64,000 nt of DNA from Acetobacter sicerae (GCF_011516765.1 NZ_JAAABN010000005.1:124001-188000); one strand, 5' to 3'; positions 37,985-48,338 are shown, numbered from the stretch's first letter. A program made the numbers and translations. Notes: generated by a model not told the origin, from the sequence alone.

Positions 37985-39397
37985 TTGTTCGAATCTCTGT
38001 CCGACAAGTTTTCCGGCGTTATTGGCGATCTCGGCAAGCGCGGCACGCTGACCGAGGCCGACGTTGCGGAGGCCATGCGCGAGGTTCGGCTGGCGATGCT
38101 GGAGGCGGACGTCGCGCTGCCGGTCGTCAAGGACTTCGTCAATAAGGTCAAAGAGCGCTCTGTCGGCGCGGAGGTGCTGGAAAGCATCTCCCCCGGTCAG
38201 GCCGTCGCCAAGATCGTCAATGACGCGCTGATCGACGCCCTCGGCGGTGCGGGCGCGGTTCCCCTGAACCTGAACGCAGCCCCGCCTGTGCCGATCCTGA
38301 TGGTCGGATTGCAGGGCTCAGGTAAGACCACCACGTCTGGCAAGATCGCCCTGCGTCTCGCGACCCGCGAGCGCAAGAAGGTGCTGCTGGCCTCCCTCGA
38401 TACGCAGCGTCCGGCCGCGCAGCTTCAGCTCCAGCAGCTTGCCGAGCGTGCGAAAGTGGCGTCCCTGCCGATCATCGCAGGCCAGACGCCGGTCGAGATC
38501 GCCAATCGTGCGATGGATACGGCGCGTCGTGAAGGCTACGACGTCGTCATTCTCGATACGGCGGGCCGTCTGTCCATTGATGAAGCGCTGATGGATGAAG
38601 TCCGTCAGATCCGTGACGTCACGCATCCGGCTGAAACGCTGCTCGTCGTCGATGCGATGACGGGTCAGGACGCCGTCAACACGGCCAAGCTGTTCAATGA
38701 GGCCGTTGGCGTTTCCGGCGTTGTCATGACCCGTATGGATGGTGACGCCCGTGGCGGCGCTGCGCTGTCCATGCGTGCGATCACCGGCGCGCCGATCAAG
38801 CTGACGGGCTCGGGCGAAAAGCTGGACGCGCTGGAGGAGTTCCATCCGGAGCGTGTCGCGGGCCGTATCCTCGGCCTTGGTGACATCGCCGGTCTGGTCG
38901 AGAAAGCTGCTGATACGCTCGATCAGGAAGAGGGAGAGCGGCTGGCCAAGAAGATGATGGCCGGCAAGTTCGATCTCGATGACTATGTGTCGCAGATCAA
39001 GCAGATCCAGAAGATGGGCTCGATTTCGGGCATCCTCGGGATGCTGCCGGGCATGGGCAAGATGAAGGACATGGTGGACGAGAAGAAGCTCGACACCACG
39101 ATCTTCAAGAAGCATCAGGCCATCATTTCCTCCATGACCAAGGCGGAGCGCAAGACGCCCGACATCATCAAGGCGTCGCGCAAGAAGCGTATCGCCGCCG
39201 GGTCTGGAACCACAGTTCAGGAAGTCAACAAGCTGCTCAAGCAGTTCGATGACATGTCCACCATGATGAAGCGGGTCAACAAGCTCGGGCTGAAAGGCCT
39301 GATGCGGCAGGCCTCCGCGCTCATGTCCGGGGGCGGCATGCCGGGAGGCCCCGGCGGCTTCCCCGGTGGTCCCGGTGGCCGGCCTCCCTTCGGCTGA
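37985..39397 (+). CDS. ffh: Signal recognition particle protein Ffh
   Basis: SRP54 GTPase that binds signal peptides of inner-membrane proteins with 4.5S RNA and docks to FtsY. 470 residues, with N, G and M domains: G1 MVGLQGSGKTTTSGKIA, DTQRPAA, ILDTAGRL, TRMDGDARGG, and the Met-rich M domain (PGMGKMKDMV and later). The tail is Gly/Pro-rich (GGMPGGPGGFPGG). TTG at 37985 is preferred because it yields MFESLSDKFSGVIGDL, the usual Ffh start, with GGGGAA 7 bases upstream; a GTG at 37955 would add ten atypical residues. First gene of the ffh-rpsP-rimM-trmD-rplS run. Confidence 0.96.
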   Translation: MFESLSDKFSGVIGDLGKRGTLTEADVAEAMREVRLAMLEADVALPVVKDFVNKVKERSVGAEVLESISPGQAVAKIVNDALIDALGGAGAVPLNLNAAPPVPILMVGLQGSGKTTTSGKIALRLATRERKKVLLASLDTQRPAAQLQLQQLAERAKVASLPIIAGQTPVEIANRAMDTARREGYDVVILDTAGRLSIDEALMDEVRQIRDVTHPAETLLVVDAMTGQDAVNTAKLFNEAVGVSGVVMTRMDGDARGGAALSMRAITGAPIKLTGSGEKLDALEEFHPERVAGRILGLGDIAGLVEKAADTLDQEEGERLAKKMMAGKFDLDDYVSQIKQIQKMGSISGILGMLPGMGKMKDMVDEKKLDTTIFKKHQAIISSMTKAERKTPDIIKASRKKRIAAGSGTTVQEVNKLLKQFDDMSTMMKRVNKLGLKGLMRQASALMSGGGMPGGPGGFPGGPGGRPPFG

Positions 39398-39441
39398 CCT
39401 GTCCCCTTTTTATCTTTTTCTGGCTTTACCGGAGTAGTTGA

Positions 39442-39792
39442 ATGAGCCTCAAAATCCGCCTTGCACGCGCTGGTGCAAAGAAGCGTCCTTACTACCACAT
39501 CGTGATTGCTGACAGCCGTTCACCCCGCGATGGCCGCTTCATCGAGAAGGTTGGCGCGTACAACCCGATGCTGCCGTCCGACCACGCTGACCGCGTGAAG
39601 CTGACGAGCGAGCGCATCACGCACTGGCTGTCTCAGGGCGCTCTGCCGACCGACCGTGTCGCCCGTTTCCTCGGCAATGCCGGCCTGATCGCGAAGCCGA
39701 CCTGGAACGAGCAGCCGAAGCAGGCAGCGCCGAAGAAGAAGGCGCAGGAGCGTGCGAAGGCCGCTGCCGCTGCCGCTGAAGCCGCAGCCTGA
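39442..39792 (+). CDS. rpsP: 30S ribosomal protein S16
   Basis: 116 residues starting [20 protein letters not shown], the canonical S16 N-terminus, with [13 protein letters not shown] following. The last 30 residues are an Ala/Lys tail, longer than in E. coli. It sits 44 bases after ffh, with GGAG before the ATG, and 30 bases before rimM. Confidence 0.97.
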   Translation: MSLKIRLARAGAKKRPYYHIVIADSRSPRDGRFIEKVGAYNPMLPSDHADRVKLTSERITHWLSQGALPTDRVARFLGNAGLIAKPTWNEQPKQAAPKKKAQERAKAAAAAAEAAA

Positions 39793-39822
39793 GGCTGAAA
39801 GACCGGAAGACGCTTTCTCGCC

Positions 39823-40347
39823 ATGACTGACGAACGCATCCAGATTGGAGTCATAGGGAGGCCGCACGGTGTGCGCGGGCTTGTGCATGTGCACAGCTAC
39901 GCCACCGATGAGGACTCCTTGGTCTCCTATGGGGTGCTGACGGATGATCGTGGTGATCGCTGGACGCTGAGTTGGCGTTCGGGCGGTGTGGCGGAACTGC
40001 GTGACGCGCAGGGCAAGCCACTTGCCGACCGGACAGCGGCGCAGGCGCTGGTCAACCGCAAGCTCTATGTCAGCCGCGACGTGCTGCCTGAGCCGGACGA
40101 GGACGAGTTCTATCACAGTGACCTGCTCGGTCTGGACGCTGTGGAAGAGGGGGCTTCGATCGGCAGGGTTGTCACGGTGCATGATTATGGCGCGGGTACG
40201 AGTCTCGAACTCGATAGCGGTCTGATCCTGCCTTTTTCCAAGGCCTGTGTACCCGAAATCGATTTTCCTAACCGTCGCATGATCGTCGTGCGTCCGGTGG
40301 AGGTGATCGGCGAGGAAGCGCAGGTGCCGAAAGGGGAGAAGGCATGA
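39823..40347 (+). CDS. rimM: Ribosome maturation factor RimM
   Basis: 174-residue 30S assembly factor that binds S19 and helps fold the 16S head domain. [16 protein letters not shown] and a PRC-barrel C-terminal part ([31 protein letters not shown]) match the family. Its stop overlaps trmD as ATGA. Confidence 0.95.
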   Translation: MTDERIQIGVIGRPHGVRGLVHVHSYATDEDSLVSYGVLTDDRGDRWTLSWRSGGVAELRDAQGKPLADRTAAQALVNRKLYVSRDVLPEPDEDEFYHSDLLGLDAVEEGASIGRVVTVHDYGAGTSLELDSGLILPFSKACVPEIDFPNRRMIVVRPVEVIGEEAQVPKGEKA

Positions 40348-41075
40348 GCTGGACGGCGACAATCCTCACCCTGTTCCCCGAGATGTTTCCGGGACCGCTT
40401 GGCCAGTCACTGGCCGGTCGGGCGCTGGAGAACGGAACGTGGAACTGCGATGTGCGCGACCTGCGGGCCTTCGGGCTCGGACGTCACAACGCCGTGGACG
40501 ACACACCCTTCGGGGGTGGTGCGGGCATGGTGATGCGTGCGGATGTGGTGGACACGGCGCTGGACTCTGTCTCGCGGCAGGATGGCGCTCCATGCGTCTA
40601 CCTGACCCCGCGTGGTCGTCCGCTGGCCCAGGCCGATATCCGTCGTTACGCGGCGGGGCCGGGCGTGACCCTGCTCTGCGGGCGTTACGAAGGTGTGGAC
40701 GAACGCGTTCTGGAAGCACGCTCCATCGAGCAGGTCTCGATCGGGGATTATGTGCTTTCAGGTGGGGAGACGGCGGCGCTGGTGCTGCTGGATGCCTGCG
40801 TGCGGCTGCTGCCCGGCGTCATGGGCTCTGCGGAAAGCGGTGTCGAGGAAAGCTTTTCCGACGGTCTTCTTGAATATCCTCACTATACCCGCCCCGCTGA
40901 ATGGCAGGGCCGCTCGGTGCCGGACGTCCTTCTGTCCGGAAACCACGCGGCCATCGCCCGTTGGCGGCGCGAACAATCCGAGCGGGTCACGCGCGAGCGT
41001 CGGCCCGACCTGTGGGCAGCCCATCTGTCGCACAGTAGTTCCAGACCATCCGTTCAGGAAGGACAGTCCCTATGA
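40344..41075 (+). CDS. trmD: tRNA (guanine-N1)-methyltransferase TrmD
   Basis: Methylates G37 of several tRNAs using S-adenosylmethionine and prevents frameshifting. 243 residues with the SPOUT trefoil-knot motifs: [55 protein letters not shown], and [11 protein letters not shown]. Four-base overlaps with both rimM and rplS show tight coupling. Confidence 0.97.
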   Translation: MSWTATILTLFPEMFPGPLGQSLAGRALENGTWNCDVRDLRAFGLGRHNAVDDTPFGGGAGMVMRADVVDTALDSVSRQDGAPCVYLTPRGRPLAQADIRRYAAGPGVTLLCGRYEGVDERVLEARSIEQVSIGDYVLSGGETAALVLLDACVRLLPGVMGSAESGVEESFSDGLLEYPHYTRPAEWQGRSVPDVLLSGNHAAIARWRREQSERVTRERRPDLWAAHLSHSSSRPSVQEGQSL

Positions 41076-41467
41076 ACATCATCCAGCAGTACGAGGCCGA
41101 CGAAATCGCCCGCCTCACCGCCATTCGTGAAGTACCTGTTTTCCAGGCTGGCGACACCGTCCGCGTGTCCGTCCGCGTCAAGGAAGGCGAGCGCGAGCGC
41201 GTTCAGGCTTACGAAGGCGTTGTCATCGCCCGCTCCAACAAGGGCCTGAACAGCAACTTCACGGTTCGCAAGATCTCCAATGGTGAAGGCGTGGAGCGTG
41301 TATTCCCGCTCTATGCGCCGACGCTTGCCGAGATCAAGGTCGTCCGTCGCGGTAAGGTCCGTCGTGCGAAGCTGTACTACCTGCGTGGCCGTAGCGGTAA
41401 GTCCGCCCGTATCGCCGAGCGTCCCCGTGACGTGACACCGGCTGCCAAGGCAAAAGCCAGCGCCTGA
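41072..41467 (+). CDS. rplS: 50S ribosomal protein L19
   Basis: 131 residues, with [33 protein letters not shown] and [17 protein letters not shown], standard L19 blocks. A C-terminal Ala/Lys tail follows. Starts inside the trmD stop (ATGA) and ends the operon, before a hairpin. Confidence 0.97.
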   Translation: MNIIQQYEADEIARLTAIREVPVFQAGDTVRVSVRVKEGERERVQAYEGVVIARSNKGLNSNFTVRKISNGEGVERVFPLYAPTLAEIKVVRRGKVRRAKLYYLRGRSGKSARIAERPRDVTPAAKAKASA

Positions 41468-41480
41468 TAGTATTCAGGTT

Positions 41481-41514
41481 CTGCCCGGAAGATCTGGTAA
41501 GATTTTCCGGGCAG
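41481..41514 (+). terminator. Hairpin after rplS
   Basis: CTGCCCGGAA (41481-41490) pairs with TTCCGGGCAG (41505-41514) around a 14-base loop, with no T-run directly after. Likely ends the ffh-rplS operon. The remaining bases up to 41873 show no gene. Confidence 0.6.
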
Positions 41515-41873
41515 CAAGGCTTTCAACGCTGATTTCCCGGCGTTCCGTCAGTCAGGACTGACGATGGTGGTGATGAACTGAACGCGCTGAAAAAGCCGTT
41601 TCTTTGCGTTCCACGCATCCTGCGATGCCTCAGAACTGCTTCCATTCTGTCAGCAGTATCCGCTTTCTATTCCATCCATAAAATCTGACACGGACCTGCC
41701 GTAAGCTGCGACAGTTTTCCTTGAGTGGAAACCTGTGAGAATCGTGCTCCCATCACAGTGCAAGCAGCGTCATGTATCGTGTCCACGATGAACGCTTTTG
41801 AAGCGGATGCATTCCGGCTGTCTTTTAAATGCCGGTCGAGGATGGATCAGAAACGGAACGGATTGTTCCTGCC

Positions 41874-43184
41874 TCAAGGCGTAAGCGCAAACCGGGGTGG
41901 TCTGCGCTTTTTCTCCACCCGAACTGCTTCAGCCTTTGGTCGTTCAGCTTTTGCTTTCGAAGGTGGTTCCCAGCCAAACACGCTTCGACCTCCATAGGCA
42001 TGGGACTGAGCTCTTTCCGCCGCGATATGGTCGTCCAGCGAGGGGCCTGAGACCCATTGCTCCAGACGTCGCGCCTGGGCATCCAGCCGGCGAATGGCCT
42101 CAAGCCGTTCATCATTTCCGAGACTCGCCTGCTCCACAGCGCCTTTCAGCATGGCGATGGTGCGATCATACACCTCGGTCGGCACAGGGAAGGGGTGGCG
42201 GTCTTTTCCACCATGCGCCATGGAGAAACGGGCGGGATCGGCAAAACGACAGGGCGTTCCGTGCACGACTTCCGCCACCATGGCCAATGCCTCCACGGTT
42301 CTCGCGCCTACGCCCGGCGTCAGAAGCAGATCCTGAAAGTCCTCCGGTCCCCGATCGGCCGCCGCGGCAAGCGCGCCATGCAGCCGCCGGATCATCACGT
42401 CACCAGAGCGCACATCATGATGTTCCGGCATCACCAGATGCGGCAACATTCCCTGTTCCGGAGCGGCCTGTTCCGCGGTTCTCAGCGCGGATACTTCACG
42501 CGCCACCTTGTCCGGTCCCAGATCACGCAACAGGTCGAGTTGCGCGACACGACTCCTGTCCGCGCGCCGATCGGCAAGATTGACGATGTTTCCGAGCGGT
42601 TTTCCGTCGATGGCGCTGTGAGGGTCGGCAACGAAGCTCGTCAGCCCTTCCGACAGCCAGTGATAGCGACGGGCATAGCGGCTTCCCCCGTTCATACCCT
42701 GCTGCACGACCACCCAGCGGCCATCATCCGCCAGCACGAAACTGTGCAGATACAGGTTAAAGCCGTCCTGAACCGCAGCGCTGTCCACCTTGGCGACCAG
42801 TCGGCTCGCTCGCGCCAGCGCCGCGCCGTCCAGCCCTGTCATGTCCGCCACGGCAGTCAGTTCATCCGGCGTGTGCCGGGAATGTCGGCCCCGACCGCCA
42901 CAGACATGCAGGCCCAGTTCATCGGACAAGGGGGCCAGCCCGCGCTTGAGGGCTCCCATCACGCTGGTTGTTATGCCTGAAGAATGCCAGTCCATGCCCA
43001 TGACAGCGCCAAAGGACTGGAACCAGAAGGGATGGGCCAGACGTCGCAGAAATTCATCGCGTCCGTAATGATGGACAATGGCCTGTGTGATCACGGCTCC
43101 CAGACTGCTCATCCGATCGGCAAGCCACTGCGGCACGCGACCGCCATGCAGCGGCATATCGGCACTTCCGGATCGACGCGTCAT
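41874..43184 (-). CDS. DUF763 protein of unknown function
   Basis: 436 residues, one domain family (DUF763) found in archaea and scattered bacteria. Hallmarks are MPLHGGRVPQWL, GMDWHSSGITTSV, VCGGRGRHSRHTPDEL, and the helix-hairpin-helix-like LLLTPGVGARTVEALAMVAEV, which hints at DNA contact. The Lys/Arg/Pro-rich tail (about the last 40 residues) is extra. ATG at 43184 has GGGTGAG 6 bases upstream; a GTG two codons earlier sits too close to any ribosome site. It stands alone. Function is unknown; the established part is only family membership. Confidence 0.85.
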   Translation of the reverse strand: MTRRSGSADMPLHGGRVPQWLADRMSSLGAVITQAIVHHYGRDEFLRRLAHPFWFQSFGAVMGMDWHSSGITTSVMGALKRGLAPLSDELGLHVCGGRGRHSRHTPDELTAVADMTGLDGAALARASRLVAKVDSAAVQDGFNLYLHSFVLADDGRWVVVQQGMNGGSRYARRYHWLSEGLTSFVADPHSAIDGKPLGNIVNLADRRADRSRVAQLDLLRDLGPDKVAREVSALRTAEQAAPEQGMLPHLVMPEHHDVRSGDVMIRRLHGALAAAADRGPEDFQDLLLTPGVGARTVEALAMVAEVVHGTPCRFADPARFSMAHGGKDRHPFPVPTEVYDRTIAMLKGAVEQASLGNDERLEAIRRLDAQARRLEQWVSGPSLDDHIAAERAQSHAYGGRSVFGWEPPSKAKAERPKAEAVRVEKKRRPPRFALTP

Positions 43185-43699
43185 GTCCACTCACCCTGCT
43201 TTTGCCTTGGGAAATGGTTTTATCAGTTATTCGCCATGCCTGGTATCGCAGTATCGGAAGCCGAGGTTCCACCTGTGATCGGACGCTTCCGGGCAGGGGT
43301 GATTTAGAACCGACAGGAGGGATGCGATCATGGCTTCCTCAGCCTGTGTCCTCAATGAAACGGACTGGCGAAGCATAGGGGCTCTCACAGAAGGATGCAG
43401 CCCATGCCGTTCTCTGCCGAACTCCATGACCGGATCGCTTCTCCATAGGGCAGGCATGTCCTGCCGGAGAAAGCCTGTTCGCTTTTTCAGGTTATGAGGA
43501 TTTTTGATTTGAAACGGGATGTCATCAACGGGCGCTGCTTTATCAGGAGCGCACCATTCAGGCTGACTTGAAACAGATCGGGATAAGGTGAGTAAAACGT
43601 CTGTTCTCGTTTCTGGTGCATTTAGCAGGACAACCAGATGAAAGCCTGACAGTGTTCAGGGATGCTCCGGGCCTCAGCCCGGAGCGATAAGGCAAACTA
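43185..43699. other. Non-coding gap between pstS and the DUF763 gene
   Basis: 515 bases without a convincing gene. A hairpin GCTCCGGGC/GCCCGGAGC at 43664-43685, 14 bases past the pstS stop, is the likely end of the pstS transcript although no T-run follows. A minus-strand frame at 43227-43457 has no features. Confidence 0.5.
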
Positions 43700-44716
43700 T
43701 TATTTCTTGCCCGGATAACCGGCTTCGATCTTCTGCTTCACGCTTTCTGGCAGAGCGACGTAATCGAGCTTCTGAGCCGTTGCATCACCCGTGCGGAAGG
43801 AGTGGTCGAAGAACTTGTAAACCGCGTCGGCGCGAGCCGCGTCCTTCGGGTTGGTCGGAACCAGCACGAATGTTGCGGAAACGATAGGCCACACGTTCTT
43901 GCCAGCGCCGTTCAGCAGATCGACAGCGAAGTGCGATGCATGATCCCAGTCAGCCGAAGCCGCAGCGGCGGAGAAGCTGCCGAGGTCAGGGGATACGAAC
44001 TCGCCATCCTTGTCCTGCAGCTGGACTGTCGGGATGCTGTTGCGACGGGCGTAGGCATACTCGACGTAACCGATGCCACCTTCGGTCGCACGCACCGAGG
44101 AGCCGACACCATCATTGCCGCGAGCACCTGCGCCACCGGCCCACTGAACGGATGTCGCGGCGCCGACCTGATCTTTCCAGTCAGCGGACATCTTGGTCAG
44201 GTAGGATGTGAACACGAAGGTCGTGCCGGAGCCATCTGCGCGATGCACAGGAGCAATGGCGACGTCCGGCAGGGAAACGCCCGGGTTGAGAGCGGCGATC
44301 TTCGGGTCATTCCAGTTGGAGATCTTGCCGAGATAGATGTCCGCCAGCACGGAACCGTTCAGTTTCAGCTGGTTGGATGCAATGCCCGGAATGTTGACGA
44401 TCGGCACGATGCCGCCGATGACCGTCGGGAACTGGTAAAGAGCGGACGATGTCAGCTTGTCGTCAGCCATCGGCGCATCGGACGCACCGAAATCGACCGT
44501 GCGGGCCGTCACCAGATTCTGGCCGGCGCTGGAACCGACGCTCTGATAGTTCAGGGAAACGCCAATCGCCGACTTCGCACCGTCACCCCAGGCCTGATAG
44601 ATCGGTGCGGCAAAGCTCGAGCCAGCGCCGGTGATGTCGGCGGCGTGCGCCTGATGAGCCATGACCGGCGCCGCTGTCAGCAGAAGAGCGGTGAGAAAAC
44701 GGGTTTTGTTGAGCAT
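43700..44716 (-). CDS. pstS: Periplasmic phosphate-binding protein PstS
   Basis: High-affinity phosphate receptor of the PstSCAB importer. 338 residues: a signal peptide to AHAA (about 26), then DITGAGSSFAAPIYQAWGD (the phosphate-binding first loop), VNYQSVGSSAGQ-like NYQSVGSSAGQNL, DFGASDAPM, VHRADGSGTTFVFT and GNDGVGSSVR. ATG at 44716 has GGAG 8 bases upstream; an ATG at 44728 would add four residues. It lies 189 bases downstream of phoR, unusually at the operon end, with its own candidate PhoB site. Confidence 0.95.
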   Translation of the reverse strand: MLNKTRFLTALLLTAAPVMAHQAHAADITGAGSSFAAPIYQAWGDGAKSAIGVSLNYQSVGSSAGQNLVTARTVDFGASDAPMADDKLTSSALYQFPTVIGGIVPIVNIPGIASNQLKLNGSVLADIYLGKISNWNDPKIAALNPGVSLPDVAIAPVHRADGSGTTFVFTSYLTKMSADWKDQVGAATSVQWAGGAGARGNDGVGSSVRATEGGIGYVEYAYARRNSIPTVQLQDKDGEFVSPDLGSFSAAAASADWDHASHFAVDLLNGAGKNVWPIVSATFVLVPTNPKDAARADAVYKFFDHSFRTGDATAQKLDYVALPESVKQKIEAGYPGKK

Positions 44717-44801
44717 TCCCAACTCCATTGAAATAGCGCAGCGGCCGATGGGACCAAGGCCGCCGATGCATCGCTCTACCTCACGGAACCCGCGAGGGAA
44801 A

Positions 44802-44819
44802 ATGATGAGTTGATGACAG
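44802..44819 (-). promoter_or_regulatory. Candidate Pho box upstream of pstS
   Basis: On the minus strand CTGTCAT-CAAC-TCATCAT: two 7-mers with 11-base spacing, the first exact and the second partial to the CTGTCAT consensus. It is about 86 bases before the pstS ATG in the 189-base phoR-pstS gap. Confidence 0.5.
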
Positions 44820-44905
44820 TCCTTTAAAGACTGACACTGATCTTCCTTCTTTGCCAGACAGCAGGAATGAGCGCCCTGACAATGCCGGAGGCTTATGGGC
44901 AGATA

Positions 44906-46081
44906 CTACGCCCGGGCTTCCCGTACACAGGGTAGCCAGACCTCGCAGCGGGTGCCCTGTCCGATCCGGCTGGTGATTTTCAGACTCCCGTCATGTCGGT
45001 CCACGATATGACGGACAATCGCCAGTCCCAGTCCATAGCCGGAGGCGGGCGCGTTGCGATTCCCATCCACCCTGTAGAATCGCTCGGTCAGACGGGGGAG
45101 GTGTTCCTCGTCGATACCGACGCCATTGTCCTGCACGACAAACGCCACCCCCGGCCGTCCCAGCAGGACCTTGTGTTCCGCGGACAGCGAAATCCTGACG
45201 GGACGGCCATCCGCGCCCGCATATTTCACCGCATTCTCGACGAGATTTACAATGACCCGGATAATCTGTTCCTGGTCTCCGAGAACAGGAATGTCGGTCG
45301 CTTTCGTCTCCAGCTGAACGTGCCGTGCGGCGCACAGGTTGCTCAGTTCATCGCGGACAAGCTCAACGACGTGTTTCGCATCTATGCTGCCCCGCGGTTT
45401 GCGGTGCTCCAGCATTTCGGCGCGGGACAGTTCAAGCAGTTGCTCGATCAGACGCTGCATCCGGTGCGCCTGGGTCGCCATGATCGCCAGAAACTGCTGC
45501 TGCGCGGCAGGGTCATCGGCGGCAGGACCGCGCAGGGTTTCAATGAATCCGATCAGGGCCGTCAGCGGTGTGCGCAGCTCGTGGCTGGCGTAGGCCACGA
45601 AGTCGGAACGCATTCTCTCAACGGCGTCACGTTCCGAACAATCCGTCAGAATGGCCAGAATATGGGCCGGTCCGGTCGCCAGCACTTCAGGTAACAGACG
45701 AAGATCGACCCGCACGACCCGTCGCACAGGAACCGTCAGCACGAACTCGGCGCTGGCCTTCACCATGACGCCATTGAGGTGCCGCATGGCGGAAAACACG
45801 TCCGGGTAGCGCATGATCGTGCCAAGGGCGTCACCAAACGCTTCGCGCGCCTCAATATTGGCGAAGCGGAGCGCGCCATGCCCGTCCAGTAGAACGGCGG
45901 CTTCCGGAAGAAGGTCGAGCACTTCCTCCAGAGACACCGAGGAGGTGCCGACTTCTTCCCTCCGGGCCCGCACGCTGCCGGGCAGCACGCGGGACAGACT
46001 GCGTCCCCGCAGGAACCATCCGGCCAGTCCACCTGTCAGGCAGACAGGAAGCAGGCAGGCCACAATATCTGCCGCCGTCAT
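44906..46081 (-). CDS. phoR: Phosphate-regulon sensor histidine kinase PhoR
   Basis: 391-residue membrane kinase: one N-terminal helix (about residues 8-24), a PAS-like domain (about 55-160), the phosphoacceptor FVAYASHELRTPLTAL, and the ATP-binding N, G1, F and G2 boxes (VIVNLVENAVKYA, VVQDNGVGI, ERFYRVD, GYGLGLAIVRHI). It phosphorylates PhoB when phosphate is scarce. It lies 30 bases after phoB. The lack of a periplasmic domain fits known PhoR, which senses through PstSCAB and PhoU. Confidence 0.95.
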   Translation of the reverse strand: MTAADIVACLLPVCLTGGLAGWFLRGRSLSRVLPGSVRARREEVGTSSVSLEEVLDLLPEAAVLLDGHGALRFANIEAREAFGDALGTIMRYPDVFSAMRHLNGVMVKASAEFVLTVPVRRVVRVDLRLLPEVLATGPAHILAILTDCSERDAVERMRSDFVAYASHELRTPLTALIGFIETLRGPAADDPAAQQQFLAIMATQAHRMQRLIEQLLELSRAEMLEHRKPRGSIDAKHVVELVRDELSNLCAARHVQLETKATDIPVLGDQEQIIRVIVNLVENAVKYAGADGRPVRISLSAEHKVLLGRPGVAFVVQDNGVGIDEEHLPRLTERFYRVDGNRNAPASGYGLGLAIVRHIVDRHDGSLKITSRIGQGTRCEVWLPCVREARA

Positions 46082-46111
46082 GTCCCGCTCTTTCCGAGAA
46101 GCGCGGGGATG

Positions 46112-46822
46112 TTATTCGCCCTCGCTGTCCAGCGCGTAACCCGCCGAGCGTACGGTGCGGATCAGATCCTTTTCATCCGGACCGTTGATCTCCTTGCGCA
46201 GTCGCCGGATATGCACGTCCACAGTGCGGATTTCGACGTGGATGTTCTCGCCCCAGATCGACCGCAGGATTTCCTCGCGTGAAAAGACCCGGCCCGGACG
46301 ACGCATGAAGAATTCAAGCAGACGGAATTCCGTCGGTCCAAGCTGCACGGAACGTCCGCCGCGTTCCACACGGTGTTTGACCAGATCCAGAACGATGTCC
46401 TCGAACGCCAGTGTTTCCGCCGGGGCCTGAGTGCGGCGCAGGAGCGCCCGGATACGCGCTTCCAGAGTCGCCATGCTGACGGGCTTGGTCAGATAATCAT
46501 CCGCGCCGGTCTCGAGACCACGGATCGAATCCGCTTCCTCGGAGCGGGCGGTCAGCATGATGATGGGTAGTTCATGACCGCCCGGGGAGGCCCGAAAGCG
46601 TCGGCAGAGATCAAGCCCGCTCGCTCCGCCGGGCAGCATCCAGTCCAGCAGGACCAGAGCGGGACGGAAGCTGGAAAAGGCGGCCTGTGCTGACTCGCTG
46701 TCTCCGGCGACCTCGACCCGGTACCCCTGTTTTTCCAGATTGTAGCGCAGCATGACCTGCAGGGCAGGATCATCCTCCACTACAAGGATGCGTAATCCAC
46801 TGTTACCGGATGTCTCCGACAT
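46112..46822 (-). CDS. phoB: Phosphate response regulator PhoB
   Basis: 236-residue OmpR-type regulator. Receiver domain LVVEDDPALQVML with the phosphoacceptor Asp in LVLLDWMLPG and the later Lys in LTKPVS; the winged-helix DNA-binding part has LGPTEFRLLEFFMRRPGRVFSRE and RTVDVHIRRLRKEI. It binds Pho boxes. Sits between phoU and phoR in a tightly packed run. Confidence 0.96.
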   Translation of the reverse strand: MSETSGNSGLRILVVEDDPALQVMLRYNLEKQGYRVEVAGDSESAQAAFSSFRPALVLLDWMLPGGASGLDLCRRFRASPGGHELPIIMLTARSEEADSIRGLETGADDYLTKPVSMATLEARIRALLRRTQAPAETLAFEDIVLDLVKHRVERGGRSVQLGPTEFRLLEFFMRRPGRVFSREEILRSIWGENIHVEIRTVDVHIRRLRKEINGPDEKDLIRTVRSAGYALDSEGE

Positions 46823-46831
46823 TCATATTCC

Positions 46832-47530
46832 TCAGGAAGCAGGATAGCTGCGACCGCCGCGGGGGCGAACGGCAGGCAGCATTTCGCCCGTTACGGCATA
46901 ATAGACGCGTTCGGCGATGTTGGTCGTATGATCGCCGATACGCTCAAGATTCTTGGCCACGAACAGCAGATGGATGCAGGTCCCGATATTGCGGGGATCT
47001 TCCATCATGTAGGTCATCAGTTCACGGAACATGGCCGTGTAGAGCTCATCGACCGCCGTGTCGGACTGCCACACCGCGACAGCGCCATCCCGGTCCTTGG
47101 TGGTCAGGGCGTCGATGGCGCGGCGCAGGTTGTTCTGCACCAGATGACCCATATTCCGCAGACCCACCAGGGAGATGTTGCCTTCCGTCTCGAGCTTCAT
47201 GGCCCGGCGGGCGATGGAGGAGGCGTAGTCGCCGATCCGTTCCAGATCACCGGTGATCTTCAGGGCCGCGACAATGGTGCGCAGATCGACAGCCATCGGC
47301 GAACGCAGGGCGAGGATACGGATGGCCAGCGCTTCGGCCTCCCGCTCCAGTTCGTCGACTTCCGGATCAAGCTCGGGCGCTTCCAGAGCCGCTTCCTCAT
47401 CACCTTCCACCACGGCTTTTACGGCCTGTGCTGTCTGGCGCTCGACCAGTCCCCCCATCCGGGCCATCAGGCTGCCGAGATGCTCGAGTTCCTGCTCGTA
47501 GCTTTTGACGGTGTGTGTCGATTCAGTCAT
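46832..47530 (-). CDS. phoU: Phosphate signalling protein PhoU
   Basis: 232-residue cytoplasmic helical dimer, two repeats of the PhoU three-helix bundle (first repeat ending TGDLERIGDYASSIA, second VAKNLERIGDHTTNIAE, both holding the E/DxxxD metal motif). It links PstB to PhoR and represses the regulon when phosphate is plentiful. It lies 12 bases after pstB and 9 before phoB. Confidence 0.96.
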   Translation of the reverse strand: MTESTHTVKSYEQELEHLGSLMARMGGLVERQTAQAVKAVVEGDEEAALEAPELDPEVDELEREAEALAIRILALRSPMAVDLRTIVAALKITGDLERIGDYASSIARRAMKLETEGNISLVGLRNMGHLVQNNLRRAIDALTTKDRDGAVAVWQSDTAVDELYTAMFRELMTYMMEDPRNIGTCIHLLFVAKNLERIGDHTTNIAERVYYAVTGEMLPAVRPRGGRSYPAS

Positions 47531-47542
47531 CGCCTGCTCTCC

Positions 47543-48334
47543 TCAGCCAAATCGACCGGTGATGTAATCCTGCGTCCGGGTTTCCCTCGGTGCCGTGAAC
47601 ATCCGGTCAGTGCTGTCCATTTCCACAAGTTCACCAAGATAAAAGAACGCAACCTGATCCGCGCAGCGCGCCGCCTGCTGCATGTTGTGTGTCACAATGG
47701 CGATCGTGAACTCTTTCTTGAGTTCATCAAGCAGTTCTTCGATGCGGGCCGTGGAGACAGGATCGAGAGCGGAGGTCGGTTCGTCAAGCAGAACGACCTC
47801 CGGACGGGTGGCGATGGTGCGGGCGATGCAGAGGCGCTGCTGCTGGCCACCGGACAGGGCCGTCGCGGAAGCCTTCAGGCGGTCTTTCACCTCCGCCCAC
47901 AGGGCGACGCGCCGCAGCACGTCCTCGACACGACCATCCATCTCGGAGCGGGAGAGTTTCTCGTGCAGTTTCACACCGAAGGCGATGTTGTCATAGATCG
48001 ACATCGGGAACGGCGTGGGCTTCTGGAAGACCATGCCCACCCGGGCGCGCAGCCGGTTGAGGTCAATCCCCTGTCCGATGATGTTGCGACCGTCAAACAC
48101 GACCTCGCCGGTGGCCCGCTGGCCGGGGTAGAGGTCATACATCCGGTTGAGCACACGGAGCAGAGTGGATTTGCCGCAGCCGGAGGGACCGATCATGCCG
48201 GTCACCTTGCGGCGGGCGAAATCCATGGAGATGTTACGGAGCGCCTTGTGCTCGCCGTAATAGAAGTCGAGCGATTTTACGGAAATCGCCGGTTTTTCAG
48301 TGACAGCCTGTCCGTTGTCTGTCTGGGTGGTCAT
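47543..48334 (-). CDS. pstB: Phosphate ABC transporter ATP-binding protein PstB
   Basis: 263-residue ABC ATPase: Walker [26 protein letters not shown] (the PstB-typical Q-loop), signature [16 protein letters not shown], Walker [17 protein letters not shown] at 48334 is preferred, with AAGGGAG 8 bases upstream and four bases after the pstA stop; the open frame starts 13 codons earlier, inside pstA. Confidence 0.97.
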   Translation of the reverse strand: MTTQTDNGQAVTEKPAISVKSLDFYYGEHKALRNISMDFARRKVTGMIGPSGCGKSTLLRVLNRMYDLYPGQRATGEVVFDGRNIIGQGIDLNRLRARVGMVFQKPTPFPMSIYDNIAFGVKLHEKLSRSEMDGRVEDVLRRVALWAEVKDRLKASATALSGGQQQRLCIARTIATRPEVVLLDEPTSALDPVSTARIEELLDELKKEFTIAIVTHNMQQAARCADQVAFFYLGELVEMDSTDRMFTAPRETRTQDYITGRFG

Positions 48335-48338
48335 TCGT

